DNA of 16,609 bases from CAYLPU01 sp964385635 (GTDB taxonomy: Bacteria > Chloroflexota > Anaerolineae > B4-G1): contig CAYLPU010000109.1 in assembly GCA_964385635.1 (NCBI GenBank), positions 1 to 16,609 on the forward strand. Direction: 5' to 3'. Shown one piece after another: positions 1 to 7,200 of this stretch. Under the pieces are notes generated by a model, which saw only the letters and a program-made list of their open reading frames with translations, ran no database searches and was not told where the DNA came from. Both the position numbers and the translations under genes were made by a program. Numbering within the stretch: the stretch's first letter is position 1; each line of letters starts with the position of its first letter.

Positions 1-18
1 TCCATACCTGCCTCTCGG

Positions 19-45
19 TGCGGCGGCTATGGAAAGCCGCCCTAC
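19..45. repeat. Short hairpin repeat of the GTG-GGC...GCCCTAC type
   Basis: A 7-bp stem (GGCGGCT at 22-28, AGCCGCC at 35-41, loop of 6) is followed by CCTACATTAG. The same layout, a GC-rich stem opened by GTG and closed by GCCCTAC plus GTTG-like bases, recurs at 3822-3850, 3934-3962 and 9410-9436, so this looks like a member of a dispersed hairpin family. It lies just past the 3' end of the methyltransferase gene, but there is no T-run on either strand, so I do not call it a terminator. Confidence 0.5.
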
Positions 46-65
46 ATTAGACCTCGACGTGATAG

Positions 66-887
66 TTAGTCAGCCAGGGGCTTGCGCGCGACTCCAGCGA
101 AGGCTGTGCAGCGCTCCGGGCAGTCGAGGAGGACGTCGTCGGGTCCTTCTGGCCGCCAAAGCGGGCTGTACACCACCCCTGGTTCGACCAGTTCCAGCCC
201 GTCGAAGCACGGCAGAAACTCAGCACGTGAGCGCATCTTGTTGGGAGTGACAGAGCGACCGTAGAGTTTCTGTATTTGCTCGAGGGCCTCACGTGGAGTG
301 CCTTCGAGTGTAGCGTGTGTAATGGCGATGTAACTGCCCGTCGCCAGTGCATCGCGCAGGGTGCGCATTATGCTGTAAGTCTCCTCATCATCCGGGACGG
401 CGGGGAAGACAGAAAGCACCAGAACCGCCACCGGCCTGCCAAAGTCGAGCAAGCGGTTGACCTCCGCATGGTCGAGAATCCGGTCTGGCTGGCGGACATC
501 GGCCTGGATGGCGATGGCGTTCGGATTGTCCTTCAGCATAGCCTTGCTGTGTGCCACGGCGACGGGGTCAACGTCCACGTAAACGACGCGAGCGGCGGGG
601 TTGGCCGCCTGGGCCACCTCGTGGACGTTGCCGACGGTTGGCAGGCCGGACCCGATGTCGAGGAACTGGTCTACGCCCTGCGCGACGAAGAAGTGGACAG
701 CCCGGCGCAGGAACGCACGGTTGGCCTGGGCAGCCACCCATATATCAGGGTAGACTTGTGCCACTTTATCGCCCATCATACGATCAACCTCAAAGTTGTG
801 GTGGCCGCCCAGCCAGTAGTCGTATATGCGGGCCGGGTTGGGCTTGTCCAGCGAGATTTCGCCAGGTATCCATGTTTTCGCTTCCAT
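66..887 (-). CDS. DUF574-type SAM-dependent methyltransferase
   Basis: A 273-residue protein of the S-adenosyl methyltransferase family known as DUF574 (Methyltransf_19). Visible family marks are the N-terminal PNPARIYDYWLGGHHNF block (residues 17-32), the SAM-binding motif I FLDIGSGLPT (75-84), the acidic strand YVDVDPVAVAHS (103-114), the ADVRQPD segment (130-136) and the VLVLSVFPAVPDDEE block (155-169). Length is normal for the family. The ATG at 887 has an AAAGGAG Shine-Dalgarno about 9 nt upstream. The family is abundant in actinomycetes, where most members have no known substrate, so the methylated target cannot be named. It stands alone on the minus strand, with no partner gene in view. 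Family assignment is firm; biological role is unknown. Confidence 0.9.
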   Translation of the reverse strand: MEAKTWIPGEISLDKPNPARIYDYWLGGHHNFEVDRMMGDKVAQVYPDIWVAAQANRAFLRRAVHFFVAQGVDQFLDIGSGLPTVGNVHEVAQAANPAARVVYVDVDPVAVAHSKAMLKDNPNAIAIQADVRQPDRILDHAEVNRLLDFGRPVAVLVLSVFPAVPDDEETYSIMRTLRDALATGSYIAITHATLEGTPREALEQIQKLYGRSVTPNKMRSRAEFLPCFDGLELVEPGVVYSPLWRPEGPDDVLLDCPERCTAFAGVARKPLAD

Positions 888-915
888 CTAGTTTGGCTCC
901 TTTATTGTTGATTTT

Positions 916-1080
916 CCCGGGCCGTAACTGCTCAGCCAGTCATAAATAGAACACGGATCAACACGGATCATACGGATGTACGCAGATAAAGATAAAAAAT
1001 CTGTGAGAACCCGTTTCATCTGTGTGTATCCGTGTGCTATTTGTGCCTGTTTTAGGAAGAGCCTGAGCAGTTGCCCCGGG
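916..1080. repeat. 165-bp imperfect palindrome built of ACACGGAT words
   Basis: The outer arms are CCCGGG (916-921) plus AACTGCTCAG (926-935) on the left and CTGAGCAGTT (1063-1072) plus CCCGGG (1075-1080) on the right. The inner arms are ATAGAACACGGAT-like words at about 946-986 and their complement ATCTGTGTGTATCCGTGTG at 1019-1037. The element could fold into one long cruciform or hairpin. It carries no recognisable gene. Positions 1017-1040 recur as an exact 24-nt inverted copy at 2553-2576, so the sequence is dispersed. Confidence 0.7.
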
Positions 1081-1315
1081 TCTATCTTGACTCCCCTGAA
1101 TAAGGGCGGTCTCCGATCTTTAGCAGAGGCGCGGAGGTGCAGAGATAAGACATCGGGACGTTTGACTGAAAAACGTTCAAGGGGTGATTGTAGCATAGCA
1201 TGCCAGACAACGCAAACTTCGCAACTGCTCACCCTGTCGGTGCAATTCAAGACCTGACAGGTATCCTTTGATTCTGTTAATCCTGCTCTGTATTGGGTGC
1301 AAACCACAACTGGAT

Positions 1316-1344
1316 TTGACCAGCGGCAAGAATGAGTGTACCAT
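1316..1344 (+). promoter_or_regulatory. Possible sigma-70-type promoter for the flavin-reductase gene
   Basis: TTGACC (1316-1321) and TACCAT (1339-1344) are separated by 17 bp. The -35 box matches the consensus at five of six positions, the -10 box at four of six. It would give a leader of about 55 nt before the ATG at 1408. Moderate support only. Confidence 0.4.
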
Positions 1345-1407
1345 GATCAGGTGTCACTTTTGCCACGATACCTATTGGCCCTCCGTGGTTGGGGAAAAGG
1401 AGTCGAA

Positions 1408-1974
1408 ATGAGCAAGCAACCCGTGTCTGTGTCTCGCTTCACCCGGCTGATCCACCCGATGCCGGCCTTTCTGGTCACCTGTGCCGGGGAAGACGGCCAC
1501 GCCAACGCTGTCGCCATCGCCTGGCTGACGCCTGTGAGCATCAACCCGCCCCTGCTGGCCTTCGCTATCCGGCAGCAGCGCTATTCCTACCGGCTGCTGC
1601 AGGAGAATCCGGCCTTCGTGGTCAACGTGATGGCCTACGAGCGGGCGGTCGAGGTGCTCTTCTGCGGGCGCTGTTCGGGGCGGGACGTGGACAAGTTCGC
1701 CACAGCCAGCCTGACACAAGTGGCTGCCGAGGCAGTGAGTATTCCCGCCATCGGTGAGGCGCTGGCCCACGTGGAATGTGAGGTAGAGGCGGAGTACCCG
1801 GCTGGCGATCACGTCATCGTGGTGGGGCGGGTGGTGGCGGCTGCGGCCGAGGAGGGGGTGCTGGTGGAGGGCTGGCGTGACCTCGTCACCGCCCCGGCCC
1901 TTTTCCACCTGGGGGGCAGTCGCTTCACCACCACGAGCGGCGAGGTCTCAGAACCGGACGTGGGGCTGGATTGA
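1408..1974 (+). CDS. Flavin reductase-like, FMN-binding split-barrel protein
   Basis: A 188-residue protein of the flavin-reductase-like family, which binds FMN in a split barrel and uses NAD(P)H to reduce flavin or acts in a related redox role. Family marks are HPMPAFLVTC near residues 16-25, NAVAIAWLTPVSINPPLLAFAI (33-54), the GRCSGRDVDKF motif (87-97) and GDHVIVVGRVV (133-143). I start at ATG 1408 because AAAAGGAG lies 5-6 nt upstream; an open frame extends back to 1336 without any ribosome binding site. The gene is monocistronic: the methyltransferase diverges on the left and ssrA follows on the right. The electron acceptor or partner enzyme cannot be told from context. No targeting signal is visible, so it is probably cytosolic. 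Confidence 0.88.
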   Translation: MSKQPVSVSRFTRLIHPMPAFLVTCAGEDGHANAVAIAWLTPVSINPPLLAFAIRQQRYSYRLLQENPAFVVNVMAYERAVEVLFCGRCSGRDVDKFATASLTQVAAEAVSIPAIGEALAHVECEVEAEYPAGDHVIVVGRVVAAAAEEGVLVEGWRDLVTAPALFHLGGSRFTTTSGEVSEPDVGLD

Positions 1975-1986
1975 AGCATGGGGCGA

Positions 1987-2014
1987 TTAGTCATTGGTCA
2001 TTAGTTATTGGTCA
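1987..2014. repeat. Two-copy 14-bp tandem repeat
   Basis: TTAGTCATTGGTCA (1987-2000) is followed directly by TTAGTTATTGGTCA (2001-2014), one mismatch between units. It sits between the flavin-reductase stop codon and the ssrA promoter. Confidence 0.75.
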
Positions 2015-2028
2015 TTGCGCACGGGGCC

Positions 2029-2057
2029 TTGTCAATATGACAGGTGCGTGTTATAAT
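2029..2057 (+). promoter_or_regulatory. ssrA promoter
   Basis: TTGTCA (2029-2034), a 17-bp spacer and a perfect TATAAT (2052-2057). The predicted start of transcription near 2064 lies just upstream of the mature tmRNA 5' end at 2069, as expected for a stable RNA trimmed by RNase P. Confidence 0.85.
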
Positions 2058-2068
2058 ACGATCGCCGT

Positions 2069-2494
2069 GGGGATGACAGGCTTCGACGGGGAAGGCTGAG
2101 CACGGATGGCAAGCCGGGGCGCTCTGGCCCCGTTAACAACGGAGCACACACTCCAAAGTGCCAATAACACTTGGATTCCTGTCCCGCAGGCCGCGATGGC
2201 GGCTGTCCCGTTGGCAGCCTAGTCTGGTCTGAGGACAAACTGACCGCGTAGGCGGTCACGTCCGCCCCGGTCTCTCGCCGGCGGGCCGGGGGCCGGGCGT
2301 AACAATGTTGGCGTGCGGCGCTCAAACGCCGATACGAGCGCTCAAGCGGGAGTTTCGGCTCCCATCGGCTGGGTCCGGGTGTAGCGCGGTCGGCTGTGAC
2401 TCCCCGGACGAGAGAGACAAAAAGGCCGACTACGCTTGTAGAAGTCCCTGGTCGAGTTTCTCGGACGCGGGTTCGATTCCCGCCATCTCCACCA
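2069..2494 (+). ncRNA. ssrA: Transfer-messenger RNA (tmRNA)
   Basis: A complete, non-permuted tmRNA gene of 426 nt that rescues stalled ribosomes by trans-translation together with SmpB. The 5' end GGGGATGACAGGCTTCGACG is the canonical tmRNA start. The 3' end has the tRNA-like T arm GCGGG-TTCGATT-CCCGC and an encoded CCA (2492-2494). The acceptor stem GGGGATG (2069-2075) pairs with CATCTCC (2484-2490) with one G-U pair. The tag reading frame starts with GCC at 2160 and ends at TAG 2222. An upstream near-consensus promoter and a downstream hairpin terminator frame the gene. Open frames on either strand across this segment are spurious. Confidence 0.97.
2160..2222 (+). other. tmRNA tag-peptide reading frame
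   Basis: From the resume codon GCC (2160) the tag reads ANNTWIPVPQAAMAAVPLAA and then TAG. The final LAA is the usual degradation signal recognised by ClpXP-type proteases. At 20 residues it is longer than the E. coli tag and contains a tryptophan and three prolines. The resume position is inferred from the A-rich run before GCC and from the LAA ending; the other two frames give no LAA-stop. Confidence 0.85.
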
Positions 2495-2500
2495 CAGGTC

Positions 2501-2534
2501 ACGAGGCTGGCGTCACCGGATGCCAGCCTCGTTT
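2501..2534 (+). terminator. Intrinsic terminator of ssrA
   Basis: A perfect 11-bp stem ACGAGGCTGGC (2501-2511) and GCCAGCCTCGT (2522-2532) closes a 10-nt loop and is followed by two further T residues. It starts 7 nt past the CCA end of the tmRNA. Confidence 0.85.
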
Positions 2535-2552
2535 CAATTCAATGGGACACAG

Positions 2553-2576
2553 ATAGCACACGGATACACACAGATG
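2553..2576. repeat. 24-nt exact inverted copy of the ACACGGAT repeat
   Basis: This segment is the exact reverse complement of 1017-1040, inside the 165-bp palindrome. It contains the upstream in-frame ATG (2574-2576) of the DUF2877 gene, one reason I do not use that ATG as the start. Confidence 0.85.
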
Positions 2577-2606
2577 GAAGGAGTCTGGCGATACGGAGAT
2601 GCACGG

Positions 2607-3608
2607 GTGAGTGTTCACGTCGTTGCTCGTTCCATCAGCCGGCCGGTGTGGGAGCGATTGCGGGAGGGACCGTTTGCCGCGCGGGTTCTGGCCGTTTTCG
2701 AGCACGCCTGTGATCTGGTGACCCCTGACGACTGCGTGGTGGCCCTGGTGCTCCCGCAGATCGGTGACGGGCCACTCAACATCGTGGTGGATGGAAGGCC
2801 CGGCGACTTCGCAGCCGTTCGGCCCGGAATGCCGGCCTGGCTGGAGGGAAGACGGCTGGAGGTTGGCGGGTTGGAGATTGTCCTGGAGCGGGCGGTAGTC
2901 TGGGAGCCTCGTCCCGATTGGGACAGGTTGCGGGCTCGCCGGGATGGTATCGTGGCGAGTCTCCCCCACCTCTGGGCGCTCTCCGTGTGTTATGCTCCTG
3001 CCAGCAGTTTCCTGACGCTCGCGCGGGAGTGGGTGGGTGGGCCGAGCCGCCCGGTAGCGACTGTCTCCGCGTCCGGTTCCCTTGCGTCTGTGGCGCGAGA
3101 GGGTGCCGAGGCTCTGCGGATGGGTTGGGAGGGGAACTCCGGTCAGTTGCGGGAAGGTGCGGCCCAACTGGCGGGACTGGGGCGTGGCCTCACCCCCGCT
3201 GGCGACGACTTCCTCACCGGCGTGATGCTCTGGGCATGGTTGGCCCACTCCAACCCCCGCGAGTTCTGTCGTGCGCTGGTCGCGGCAGCGATCCCTCGCA
3301 CTATGACCCTCTCCGCTGCTTTCCTGCGGGCCGCAGCCGAGGGGGAGTGCAGCGCTCCCTGGCACAGGGTGCTCGCCGCGCTGGAGGGAGGGGCGGAAGA
3401 GGTTCTCGCGGCGTCCATCCGGCAGGTGGTGGCCTGCGGTGCTACCTCCGGCGCGGACACGCTGGCGGGCTTTCTCTGGATGGGCTCTCCTGTGCGCATC
3501 GGCTCAGAACAGGGATGTGCAGGATTTGCGGACAAAAACGAGGCGTCTGCCTCAGTGAAAGTGTGCTTGGGGCTGACCTCTTCCCTGCCCAATGCATTCC
3601 TCTGCTAG
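2607..3608 (+). CDS. DUF2877 (AllH-like) domain protein with altered C-terminus
   Basis: A 333-residue protein of the DUF2877 family, which includes AllH-type proteins linked in some bacteria to oxamate carbamoyltransferase. Diagnostic motifs are GRGLTPAGDDFLTG (residues 192-205) and ACGATSGADTLAGF (276-289). I choose GTG 2607 because GGAG lies 8 nt upstream; the in-frame ATG at 2574 has no ribosome binding site and sits inside a dispersed repeat. After about residue 292 the sequence stops looking like the family: the last 40 or so residues are encoded by AACAGGGATGTGCAGGATT-type repeat DNA and by the antisense end of a transposase remnant, so the native stop was probably lost and the frame now runs to TAG 3608. 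No oxamate or allantoin pathway genes lie nearby, so a specific reaction is not assigned. Confidence 0.82.
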   Translation: MSVHVVARSISRPVWERLREGPFAARVLAVFEHACDLVTPDDCVVALVLPQIGDGPLNIVVDGRPGDFAAVRPGMPAWLEGRRLEVGGLEIVLERAVVWEPRPDWDRLRARRDGIVASLPHLWALSVCYAPASSFLTLAREWVGGPSRPVATVSASGSLASVAREGAEALRMGWEGNSGQLREGAAQLAGLGRGLTPAGDDFLTGVMLWAWLAHSNPREFCRALVAAAIPRTMTLSAAFLRAAAEGECSAPWHRVLAALEGGAEEVLAASIRQVVACGATSGADTLAGFLWMGSPVRIGSEQGCAGFADKNEASASVKVCLGLTSSLPNAFLC

Positions 3609-3803
3609 CCAGTAGTAGTCGTGATGCAGGCCACTCAGCACCGGGTGAGATGAGAGCTTCTCATTGACCGTGAGATTCTCCTCGACTATTCGCTTGATCA
3701 ACGCCACAATGTCGTCTGTCAACGGCGGTTGGCCTTGCTTTCGCTTGGACTTATGCTTCCACACCCGCCGAAACAAGTCGCGATGCCGGTGCAAGTATCT
3801 TCT
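3600..3803 (-). pseudogene. Transposase/integrase remnant with internal deletion
   Basis: On the minus strand the segment encodes RYLHRHRDLFRRVWKHKS and then KRKQGQPPLTDDIVALIKRIVEEN, which resembles the N-terminal, pre-catalytic region of IS481/rve-type DDE transposases. It then jumps within one frame to NEKLSSHPVLSGLHHDYYWL, which resembles the extreme C-terminal HPVLGGLHHDY ending of the same kind of protein. The whole DDE catalytic core between them is missing, and the 5' end is cut where a TIR element begins (3795). It cannot encode an active transposase. The C-terminal match is from memory of such proteins and is less certain than the N-terminal one. Confidence 0.6.
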
Positions 3804-3878
3804 CAAAAAGTTGGGGCGAAAGTGGCGGTTAGCAAAACCGCCCTACGTTGCCCTTGCCCCAAGATATTGAGAACATAC
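3795..3878. mobile_element. MITE-like TIR element, copy 1
   Basis: An 84-bp element with imperfect inverted ends: left GTATCTTCTCAAAAAG then TTGGGGC, right complement GTATGTTCTCAATATC then TTGGGGC. Inside is a hairpin, GGCGGTT (3824-3830) with AACCGCC (3836-3842), followed by CTACGTTG. No coding capacity. The first 17 bp (3795-3811) are identical to 16556-16572. No target duplication is evident; its left flank is transposase-remnant sequence. Confidence 0.75.
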
Positions 3879-3907
3879 CCCTTAGCACCCTGATTGTTGG
3901 TATTATA

Positions 3908-3986
3908 GTATCCTCTCAATAAGTCGGGGAAGGTGGGGCAAATTGGCAATTTGCCCTACGTTGGCCCCAGAATATTGAGATGATAC
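3908..3986. mobile_element. MITE-like TIR element, copy 2, with 8-bp target duplication
   Basis: A 79-bp element with ends GTATCCTCTCAATA (left) and the complement GTATCATCTCAATA (right), each continuing to GGGG. The core is a near-perfect palindrome, GGGCAAATTG (3936-3945) and CAATTTGCCC (3947-3956), followed by TACGTTGG. It is flanked by perfect 8-bp direct repeats GTATTATA at 3900-3907 and 3987-3994, the footprint of transposition. It has no gene and must have been moved in trans. Confidence 0.85.
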
Positions 3987-4173
3987 GTATTATACTCTAG
4001 TGGCTTGGGCGGGGCAAACCCCCGTTCGCCGAAGGTCTCCCGACCGAGGCGAAGGCGCGCCGGTCATTATAGCGCAGAGCCTCTCGAACCGGACTCTGAC
4101 TCACACCCGTCGGTCTGATCGGCACCGGCGCTGGTTCCGCAGCCTGACGCTGGCGGCGCCGGGGCCACAATAT

Positions 4174-4202
4174 TTGACAACCCGCAGTTTGTACGCTATA
4201 TT
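4174..4202 (+). promoter_or_regulatory. Strong sigma-70-type promoter of the lamin-tail/PLD gene
   Basis: A perfect TTGACA (4174-4179), 17-bp spacer and TATATT (4197-4202). Predicted start near 4209, giving a leader of about 58 nt before ATG 4267. The 180 bp between element copy 2 and this promoter contain only small GC-rich hairpins (for example GGGG-CAAA-CCCC near 4012-4024) and no gene. Confidence 0.8.
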
Positions 4203-4209
4203 AAGTTAC

Positions 4210-4230
4210 AATGAAGAATGGAGAATGAAG
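4210..4230. repeat. Three-copy AATGNAG heptamer tandem in a 5' leader
   Basis: AATGAAG, AATGGAG, AATGAAG follow each other without gaps, immediately after the predicted transcription start of the downstream gene. Directly after it comes AACGTAGGGTGG, whose complement CCACCCTACGTT resembles the conserved edge of the hairpin repeats elsewhere in the window. Confidence 0.7.
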
Positions 4231-4266
4231 AACGTAGGGTGGAGAGTGCTGTGACGGGGAGGGGCG

Positions 4267-7200
4267 ATGAAGCGCATGACGTGGCTGGCGGGGGCCTGCC
4301 TGCTGGGCGGGCTACTGGTCGTGGCGGTGATGAGCGGGCTGCGACGGCCGCCGCTTCCGGCGCGGGCGGCGCACGTCGCAGCACCCTCGGCCAACTCCCT
4401 CGACGTGGTCATCAACGAGCTGGCGTGGGCCGGGCACGCCATTCACGTAGCGGACGAGTGGATTGAGTTATACAACAACGGCACCCAAACGACCTCCCTG
4501 AACGGGTGGCAACTGTACTCAAGCGATGGAGGGCCAAGCCTCACCCTCAGCGGCGACATCCCCCCTCGTGGGTATTATCTCATTGAGCGCTCCGACAACA
4601 GCACGGTGATGTACGTCCCGGCCGATTTGACCCCCAGTTTTGGCAACGGCCTCCTCAACACCGGCGAGGTGCTGACGCTCACCGATCACCTGGGAAACGT
4701 CATTGACACCGCTAACGCAGAGAACGGCGGCCCGTGGCCGGCAGGCACCGCTTCCACCGGTCTCATCGCCTACGCGACGATGGAGCGTTTTGACCCCACC
4801 GCTCCCGACACAGACGCTAACTGGTGCACCAACGACGGCATCACCCGCAACGGGCAGGACGCCGACGAAAACCCGATCAACGGGACGCCCAAAGAACCGA
4901 ACTCCTGCTACCAGCCGCCGGCCGGGCACGATGCCGACCTGGTCGTCGCCAAGACCTGCACCGACACCGTGGACGCGGGCGCTTCCATCACCTACTACAT
5001 CACGCTCAGCAACAGCGGCATCGTCACCGCCGCCGGTACGCTGCTCACCGACACCCTGCCCGCGGCTGTGGACTTCGTCGCCCAGACCAGCGACTTTCCC
5101 TTCAGCCGCTGCGGCCAAAACCTGTACTGGCAGGCAGGAGACGTACCCACCGATACACAGCACCTCATCGCCATCACCGCCTGCGTGACCGAGACCGGTT
5201 CAGGCACTCTCACCAACCGGGTCACCGCCACTACTACCAGCAGCGAGACGGTGACGGCGAACAACGTCGCGACCTGCGAGACGACCGTCGGCCCAGCGGA
5301 GGAGCCAGAGGCGGAGCCGCAGGTGCTCATCGCGGCCGTGCTCTACGATGGCTACCAGTCCGGCGATCCGGACGAGGCGGTACAGTTGGCCAACAGCGGC
5401 ACAGTCCCGGCCGACCTGAAGGATTGGCGGCTGTGTGACGAAGGCACGGGGGGCGCGTGCGCGATTTTGCCCTCTACAATACTCTCGGCCGGGCAACGCA
5501 TCTGGCTGGCAAACTGGGCAAGCGACTTCTACACCTCCTTCGGCTTCCTCCCCGACCTGGCGGTACATCCCGTCGCCACGGTGGGCAGTCTAAGCGGCTC
5601 CTGGCCAGGGTACGCCAACACCGGCGACGAGGTCGTGTTGCGCAACGATCTGGGCAACGTGGCGGACGCGCTGGTGTATGAAGACGGGAGCACCTCCGTC
5701 GTCGGGTGGTCCGGCCCGGCGGTGCGGCACTACGGCGTCGGCCGGGAGGAGGGGCAGGTGCTCTACCGCACCCCCGACGAGAGCACCGGTCTCCCCGTCG
5801 CCGATACCGACACCGGGGCCGACTGGATCCAGTACACCGATGACACAGCCCGCGGGCGGCGGGTGCTCTACCCCGGCTGGGACCTCGCCCCCCTGTTCTG
5901 GCCGCTGACCGGTACCGAGCGAGCCACCGTCGTCGTCGGCATCGCCCCCGACAACGCGTTTGACGTGGTCTCCCAGACCATCGCCCGGGCACAGCGCACC
6001 ATCTCCGTCGAGGTCTACTCCCTCCGCCATCCCGACGTCATCACCGCGCTGGTGCAGAAGGCACAGGAGGGGGTGGCTGTGACGGTCCTCCTCGAGGGCG
6101 GGCAGGCTGGCGTGGGCACGGGCGACCCCCGCTGGCAGCAGGAACTGTGGGCCTGCCAGCAACTCGAGGCAGCCGGCGGGCAGTGCTGGTTTATGATCCA
6201 CGAGACGGACGACCGCATCTTCAACCGTTACGACTATCTCCACGCCAAGTTCCTCATCGTGGACGACGAGTGGGTGTTGGTCACCTCCCAGAACCTCTCC
6301 GCCAGTAGTATGCCGTCCGACGACAAGTCGAACGGCACCTATGGCTCCCGGGGCGTCGTGTTGGCGACGAACGGGCCAGCGGTCGTGGCCCGCGCCGCCC
6401 AGGTCTTCGCGTTCGACCTGGACCCGGCCCACCACAACGACATCCTGCGCTGGAACACCGGCTACACCGCCGGCTACGGCCCGCCGGACCCGGCCTACGC
6501 GCCGGTACTGACCGTCCCCGATCACGTGACCTACACCGTGTGTTTCCCCGACCCACTGACGGTCAACGGCACCTTCGGCTTCGAGTTGTTCACCGCGCCG
6601 GAGGCGGTGCTGCGCCAGTCCGACGCGCTGTTGGGGCTGCTGGCTCGGGCTGGCGCGGGCGACACGATCTACGTCGAACAACTGTATGAGCACGTCGCCT
6701 GGGGGGAAGATCCCGCCGACGACCCCAACCCGCGACTGGAGGCCACCATCGCTGCCGCCCGCCGGGGCGCGACTGTGCGTCTCCTGCTCAACGGCGGCAC
6801 GCTCGGCCAGATCTTCTATCAGAACACCAACGCCAGCACGGTCGCCTACGTCAACCAGGTCGCCTACGCCGAAGGGCTGGACCTGGAGGCGGCCATCGGC
6901 GACCCCACGCAGTGGGGCATCCACAACAAGATGGTGCTCGTATGGCTGCATGACGAGGGCGGCTATACGCACGTCGGCTCCATCAACGGCAGCGAGAGTT
7001 CCAACAAGGTCAACCGCGAGATGGCGCTGCAGGTGAAATCGGACGAAGTCTACCACTACCTGGCGCGTCTCTTCGAGGCCGACTGGGCGCTGGCGCACCC
7101 CGTATTCCTGCCCCTGCTGATGCGCGGTCACACTCCCCCTCCGCCGCCGGCAGATTACGTGGTGATCAGCGAGGTGTACTACGCGGGGTCGGCGGGCGCG

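Larger units (their letters stand above)
888..1407. other. Gene-free, repeat-rich intergenic region
   Basis: This 520-bp stretch separates the divergent methyltransferase and flavin-reductase genes. Open frames crossing it on both strands have no family resemblance and run through repeats. It holds a 165-bp imperfect palindrome (916-1080), a small hairpin made by ACGTTT (1159-1164) and AAACGT (1171-1176), and near 1255-1290 a segment whose complement reads AGCAGGATTAACAGAATC, a word type that reappears in degenerate form at about 3510-3535. Promoters of both flanking genes should lie here, but only the rightward one has even moderate boxes. Confidence 0.6.

Noticed and set aside
276..911. 211-residue plus-strand open frame opposite the methyltransferase
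   Set aside because: Antisense shadow of a well-supported family protein; no ribosome binding site or domain.
946..1040. CRISPR array
   Set aside because: The ACACGGAT words are short, irregularly spaced and lie in opposite orientations; there are no spacers of constant length.
1187..1215. Minus-strand promoter for the methyltransferase (TGC-TACAAT at 1195-1187)
   Set aside because: The -10 is good and of extended type, but the -35 (TTGCGT) is weak and it would give a 300-nt leader through the palindrome; not enough support to list.
976..1257. 93-residue protein
   Set aside because: It runs through the palindromic repeat, lacks a ribosome binding site and resembles no family.
2440..2494. 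Separate tRNA gene
   Set aside because: The T arm and CCA end belong to the tmRNA; its acceptor partner is at 2069-2075, and no anticodon arm is present.
2032..2502. Open frames across the tmRNA region on both strands
   Set aside because: The segment is fully explained by the ssrA RNA with promoter, acceptor stem, T arm, tag frame and terminator.
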